Shown: one piece after another, positions 6,895-10,158 of the stretch
Position numbering within the stretch: the first letter of the stretch is position 1
Layout: every line of letters begins with the position of its first letter
Assembly (NCBI GenBank): GCA_015222595.1
Contig: JADFVP010000191.1
Coordinates: forward strand, 1-10,158
Direction of reading: 5' to 3'
Source of the DNA: Pseudomonadota bacterium
GTDB lineage: Bacteria; Desulfobacterota; GWC2-55-46; JADFVP01
DNA length: 10,158 nt
Notes under the pieces: generated by a model
The model's input: the letters and a program-made list of their open reading frames with translations, nothing else
Told to the model about the DNA's origin: nothing
Database searches by the model: none
Translations under genes and position numbers: made by a program

Positions 6895-7099
6895 TGGAGA
6901 GTGTCATGTTAACCTTGTGCACGAGGGGCTGGAAGTGGCGAGGGACGTCAAGCGAGGCCTATCTGCAAATACCTATAGAGACTGTATGTACCCACTCCAT
7001 AGAGACCGTTAGGGAAAAATACGAGACTATAGTCGTAAAGAGCAGAGTGACAGGACTTTTGCCGAGCTGTCCACTGCATAGCAAAAGAGGGAAAGCACA
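6883..7099 (+). other. Intergenic stretch (217 nt) without a convincing gene
   Basis: Two small frames fill this gap. One runs from an ATG at 6894 to a TGA at 7101-7103 (69 residues). It has no ribosome site and an odd Cys/Thr/Trp-rich composition, though its stop overlaps the ATG of the radical SAM gene. The other runs from an ATG at 6869 inside the methyltransferase end to a TAG at 7010-7012 (47 residues), and after that stop the same frame stays open to a TAG at about 7079. It reads more like ordinary protein (GECHVNLVHEGLEVARD) and could be a gene remnant with a nonsense codon. A short near-repeat, ATAGAGAC(T/C)GT, occurs at 6975-6985 and 6999-7009. An AGAGGGA ribosome site at about 7086-7092 serves the next gene. 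No clear promoter or terminator was seen. Confidence 0.5.
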
Positions 7100-8491
7100 A
7101 TGAACGTATTATTCGTCTGCATAGGTCCAGACCACAGTTATCCAGTTACTGTGGGTGCGCTCTCCTCTTATTTGAAAAGAAGCGGGCACGCTACAAGGCT
7201 GCTGGATATTGTTACTGTTCATCCGGCACTGAACGAGAATGAGCTTGCTTTGCTGGAAAAGGAGTTAGACACTTTTAAGCCGCGCCTGGTGGGGTTTACG
7301 GTCTTTGAGACCGGGTTCCATTGGGTAAAGCAGGTATGCGATTTCATCAAGAAGAAGGACCCGTCGATAGTTACGATCGCGGGCGGTTACTACCCGACAC
7401 TTACTCCTGAAGAGGTAATCAGTTGCGATTCTGTGGACGTAGTCTGTGTGGGTGAGGGTGAGCGTGCCCTCCTGGAGCTGGCTAATGCGATGGACAGTGG
7501 CGCAGAGACCAAGAATATAAGCAACCTGTGGGTCAAGGAGAACGGGGAGGTCTTTAAAAATAAGGTCGGCCCGCTGATCGAAGACCTCGATGAACTGCCT
7601 TTCTGGGACAGGGATATGTTCGATTTTCAGGCGCAGATCAACTCCTCTTCAAAGGGCGACAGGAATGTAAAGGTGATGGCAAGCAGGGGGTGCCCATATC
7701 AGTGCACGTACTGTTCCAGCCGTTTTTTCAGAGAGATGTACTCCAATAAGAACAAGTATCTCAGGATGAGGTCCGTAGGGCACCTGATAGACGAGCTGGT
7801 TGAACTGAAAAATAATTTTGACTTCGACTATGTAGGGTTTCATGACGACAACCTGACAATTTTCCCTGAATGGCTAGAAGAGTTCAGTGGGCGGTATAAA
7901 AGCGATGTCGGTGTTCGGTTCTACTGTGCGGCAAGGCCAGAGACCTGTACAGACAAGAATCTGGACTTTCTCAAGCAAGCCGGTTGTTTCATGGTCTTGA
8001 TCGGTATTGAGTGCGGAGACGAATCTTACAGAAAAACGGAGATGAAAAGGAAGATGTCCAATAAGCTAATCCTTGATGTTTCCAGGCGAATAAAAGAGCG
8101 CGGTATGCTTCTTTGGACTTTTAACATGGTTGGCATGCCGGGCGAGACCAGGGCAAACGTGCTGAAGACCGCTTTGCTCAACTGGAGAATCGGCCCTGAC
8201 TTTGCCATGACGTCTATATACTACCCCTTTAGGGGAACCGAAATGGGAGATAAGAGCTACAATGAAGGCCTGGTGAACATAAAAAAGAAAGGTCTGACAG
8301 GTTATTTTGCCAACGACTCTATACTGGACCACCCGAATTTGACAGGTTTTGAAATGAAGATATTCAAATACCTAACTATCTTTTCTGCCATACGAAGCCG
8401 TAGCGGCTATTTCCATAAAGATCTGCTGGCAAGGGCTAAAAGAAAGCTGGCGTTCCTCAGCGGGGGCCTAATCGGCGGCAAGCAAGCATAA
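7100..8491 (+). CDS. Radical SAM protein with an N-terminal cobalamin-binding-like domain (BchE/HpnJ-type architecture)
   Basis: The protein has 463 residues. Residues 1-130 form a Rossmann-like domain resembling the B12-binding domain of class B radical SAM enzymes: MNVLFVCIGPDHSYPVTVGALSSYLKR at the start, then GFTVFETGFHWVKQ, GGYYPTLTPEEV (95-106) and VCVGEGE (115-121). The canonical B12 His motif (DxHxxG) is not visible, as is common in this group. The radical SAM core begins at about 191, and the [4Fe-4S] motif CPYQCTYC gives Cys198, Cys202 and Cys205. FHDDNLTIF (about 247-255), GIECGDE (302-308) and GMPGET (345-350) are typical later elements. These enzymes do SAM-radical methylations, ring rearrangements or other carbon modifications. 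The reaction here is unknown, but a glycan-modifying or lipid-modifying role fits the locus. Start ATG 7100 has an AGAGGGA site upstream. Confidence 0.85.
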   Translation: MNVLFVCIGPDHSYPVTVGALSSYLKRSGHATRLLDIVTVHPALNENELALLEKELDTFKPRLVGFTVFETGFHWVKQVCDFIKKKDPSIVTIAGGYYPTLTPEEVISCDSVDVVCVGEGERALLELANAMDSGAETKNISNLWVKENGEVFKNKVGPLIEDLDELPFWDRDMFDFQAQINSSSKGDRNVKVMASRGCPYQCTYCSSRFFREMYSNKNKYLRMRSVGHLIDELVELKNNFDFDYVGFHDDNLTIFPEWLEEFSGRYKSDVGVRFYCAARPETCTDKNLDFLKQAGCFMVLIGIECGDESYRKTEMKRKMSNKLILDVSRRIKERGMLLWTFNMVGMPGETRANVLKTALLNWRIGPDFAMTSIYYPFRGTEMGDKSYNEGLVNIKKKGLTGYFANDSILDHPNLTGFEMKIFKYLTIFSAIRSRSGYFHKDLLARAKRKLAFLSGGLIGGKQA

Positions 8492-8492
8492 C

Positions 8493-8538
8493 ACTGAGCA
8501 TTAATTCTGTAAAAGAGAACGAATAAACAAAGCGCCTA
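8493..8538 (+). repeat. 46-nt direct repeat, copy 2 (orphan methyltransferase 3' end)
   Basis: This copy lies 2 nt after the radical SAM stop and matches 6849-6894 at 43 of 46 bases. Read in the corresponding frame it encodes LSINSVKENE and a stop, so it is an orphan tail of a methyltransferase gene. The two copies bracket the 6895-8492 segment, which holds the radical SAM gene. This points to a duplication or recombination boundary. Confidence 0.9.
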
Positions 8539-8610
8539 CAGGCAGTTTCTTGCCCGGTATTGTAGTGTCGCAGAATACGACTGTTCTTTATGTGCAATCC
8601 AGGAGGTGTA

Positions 8611-8760
8611 GAGATACTTCTGGGCCGCAACCGATTGCCTTTGAGTGTTCCAGCCAGTTTTAACCAGTGTTGGTCGGTAGACCTTATGAGTGATTTTCCC
8701 TGGTGAGGCACAAGGCTTCGGTATGACCACTGTCCCTTATCAAGGCCTCTTCGCGAACCG
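8611..8760 (+). pseudogene. Decayed fragment of an IS3-family transposase (OrfB, integrase core)
   Basis: The frame beginning at 8611 encodes LGRNRLPLSVPASFNQCWSV followed by DLMSDFPW, then a TGA at 8704-8706. The NQCWSVDLMSD segment matches the strongly conserved OrfB signature of IS3-family transposases (NQxWSxDFMSD), including the first catalytic Asp of the DDE triad. The preceding Arg/Leu-rich RNRLPLSVP also fits. After the stop, the same frame reads GTRLRYDH and later LREPANYF. These loosely resemble the following GxRFRTxNV and NREALAI segments, so decay by stop and substitution is likely. No terminal inverted repeats or OrfA were found, and the rest of the element is missing. It lies directly before the carbamoyltransferase gene. 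The call rests on motif recognition by eye. Confidence 0.6.
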
Positions 8761-8772
8761 GCTAATTATTTT

Positions 8773-10158
8773 ATGAATATACTCGGAATCTCAGCCTTCT
8801 ACCACGACAGTGCCGCGTGCCTGGTTCAAGACGGTGTTATCACTGCCGCCGCCCAAGAGGAGCGCTTCACTCGGAAGAAGCATACAGAGGTCTTTCCGAC
8901 CGAAGCAATTGAGTTCTGTCTCGCTCGCGGCAATATCACCGTGGACGAACTCGACTATGTCGCCTTTTACGACAAGCCCATCCTTAAGTTTGGACGCCTC
9001 TTCGAGACCTATCTTACCTATGCCCCGTACGGTATCAGCTCGTTTATAAAGGCCATGCCTATCTGGATAAAGCAAAAGGTATGGATCAAAGACATAATAA
9101 AAAAGGAGCTTAACTACAAAGGCAAGATACTCTTTCCCGAGCACCACGAATCACACGCCGCCTCTGCCTTCTTTCCCTCTCCGTTCGACGAGGCGGCTTT
9201 TCTTACGGTAGATGGTGTCGGGGAGTGGGTGACTACCAGTTACGGTGTGGGCAAGGGCAACCGTATAGAGATACTGGCTGATATAAAATTTCCGCACTCC
9301 ATCGGCATGCTCTACTCGGCCTTTACGTACTACACAGGCTTTAAAGTCAACTCGGGTGAGTACAAGGTTATGGGACTTGCGCCTTACGGTGAGCCGCGGT
9401 TCAAAGATATAATCTTAAAAGAACTGATCGATCTTAAAGCCGATGGCTCGTTCATGTTGAAAATGGAGTATTTCGACTACTGCGCCGGGCTGACCATGAC
9501 GACTTCCAAGTTCGATCACCTCTTTGGAGGCCCGCCACGGAAACCTGAGTCAAAAGTTACTCAGAAGGAGATGGATCTGGCGCGCTCTGTACAGGAGGCG
9601 GTAGAGGAAATCATTGTCCACATAGCCAGACACATCAGGGAGGAGACGGGCCAGAGATACCTCTGCATGGCCGGAGGTGTTGCCCTCAACTGTGTGGCCA
9701 ACGGCAGGCTTGTGCGCGAAGGGATCTTTGACGATATCTGGATTCAGCCGGCTGCCGGAGACTCTGGCGGCGCGCTTGGAGCGGCCCTGCTGGCCTGGTA
9801 TCACTACTTGGGCGAAGAGCGTAGTTCCGACGGCAAGACAGACCATATGCAGGGGGCGTATCTAGGGCCGGAGTACGCAGACAAAGAGATTGAGGCTTTT
9901 TTAGAAGAACGTTCGATCCCGTACAAGAGATTTGGGGAAAAAGAGCTGCCGGAAAGAGTGGCAACATTGCTTGGGGCTGATAAGGTTGTCGGGTGGTTTC
10001 AGGGGCGCATGGAGTTCGGACCCAGAGCGCTAGGCGCCAGATCGATCATAGGGGATGCCCGGTCGGAGGGTATGCAGGAGACGATGAACCTTAAAATAAA
10101 GTTCCGCGAGAGCTTCCGCCCGTTCGCCCCGTCCGTGCTTGCCGAAAAGGTATCAGAC
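8773..10158 (+). CDS. O-carbamoyltransferase, NodU/CmcH/TobZ family (3' end beyond the window)
   Basis: The frame starts at ATG 8773 and stays open through the last base, giving 462 residues of an enzyme usually near 570-620. The N-terminal Kae1-like domain shows HDSA at 11-14 and EERFTRKKH at 29-37. The metal-binding pair His124-x3-His128 lies in EHHESHAAS. DGVGEW is at 147-152, GEYKVMGLAPYG at 195-206, GGVALNCVANGR at 301-312, and the probable metal ligand Asp330 in AGDSGGALGAA. The YrdC-like C-terminal domain begins with GRMEFGPRALGARSI at 411-425 and KFRESFRPFAPSVL at 443-456. The family transfers a carbamoyl group from carbamoyl phosphate, through an adenylate, to a hydroxyl of a sugar or antibiotic. 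Carbamoylation of the heptose glycan is an inference. No Shine-Dalgarno sequence was seen before the ATG, and the upstream DNA is transposon debris. Confidence 0.9.
   Translation, partial: MNILGISAFYHDSAACLVQDGVITAAAQEERFTRKKHTEVFPTEAIEFCLARGNITVDELDYVAFYDKPILKFGRLFETYLTYAPYGISSFIKAMPIWIKQKVWIKDIIKKELNYKGKILFPEHHESHAASAFFPSPFDEAAFLTVDGVGEWVTTSYGVGKGNRIEILADIKFPHSIGMLYSAFTYYTGFKVNSGEYKVMGLAPYGEPRFKDIILKELIDLKADGSFMLKMEYFDYCAGLTMTTSKFDHLFGGPPRKPESKVTQKEMDLARSVQEAVEEIIVHIARHIREETGQRYLCMAGGVALNCVANGRLVREGIFDDIWIQPAAGDSGGALGAALLAWYHYLGEERSSDGKTDHMQGAYLGPEYADKEIEAFLEERSIPYKRFGEKELPERVATLLGADKVVGWFQGRMEFGPRALGARSIIGDARSEGMQETMNLKIKFRESFRPFAPSVLAEKVSD

Noticed and set aside
6975..7009. Two copies of ATAGAGAC(T/C)GT 24 nt apart
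   Set aside because: Only two short copies with one mismatch. Too few for a repeat array or a confident operator call.
6894..7103. 69-residue open frame before the radical SAM gene
   Set aside because: No ribosome site, unusual Cys/Trp/Thr-rich composition, no recognisable motif. The overlap of its stop with the next ATG is suggestive but not enough, so it is noted only within the gap entry.
8791..9147. 118-residue open frame on the - strand
   Set aside because: It lies opposite the N-terminal part of the carbamoyltransferase, where HDSA and HxxxH motifs are on the + strand.

Overview
This window looks like part of a bacterial cell-surface polysaccharide locus. It appears to be an accessory glycan region for making, transferring and decorating a heptose-containing sugar. 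All genes lie on the + strand. Most of it is of intermediate GC, with frequent ATA (Ile) and AGG (Arg) codons and some GTG and TTG starts. A Gram-negative, perhaps environmental lineage such as Desulfobacterota or Nitrospirota would fit. That is only an impression, because Gram-positive S-layer glycan loci use the same heptose genes.

Region 1 (1-5130) is one tightly packed operon. It starts with the 3' end of an extended SDR sugar-nucleotide epimerase. Four genes follow that together cover the GDP-D-glycero-alpha-D-manno-heptose pathway: an HddC-type nucleotidyltransferase, an HddA-type GHMP kinase, a GmhA-type SIS isomerase and a GmhB-type HAD phosphatase. A GT4 glycosyltransferase and a class I SAM methyltransferase complete it. 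The genes overlap by 4-7 nt or are separated by 3-4 nt, so translational coupling is likely.

Region 2 (5131-8491) is an insert-like block. A 94-nt gap with a candidate promoter leads to a second methyltransferase, then a clearly AT-rich third methyltransferase with an N-terminal CxxC/CxxC putative zinc module. A 217-nt gap without a convincing gene follows, then a radical SAM protein with an N-terminal B12-binding-like domain. These could be further glycan-modifying enzymes.

Region 3 (8492-8772) is a scar. It opens with a 46-nt near-exact copy (43/46) of the end of the third methyltransferase gene and the 12 nt after it. It then carries a decayed piece of an IS3-family transposase. This suggests that the radical SAM segment arrived, or was rearranged, by recombination.

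Region 4 (8773 to the window end) is a NodU/CmcH/TobZ-type O-carbamoyltransferase, cut by the window end after 462 codons. Taken together, the locus could encode a heptose-bearing glycan that is methylated and carbamoylated. The individual acceptors cannot be read from the sequence.
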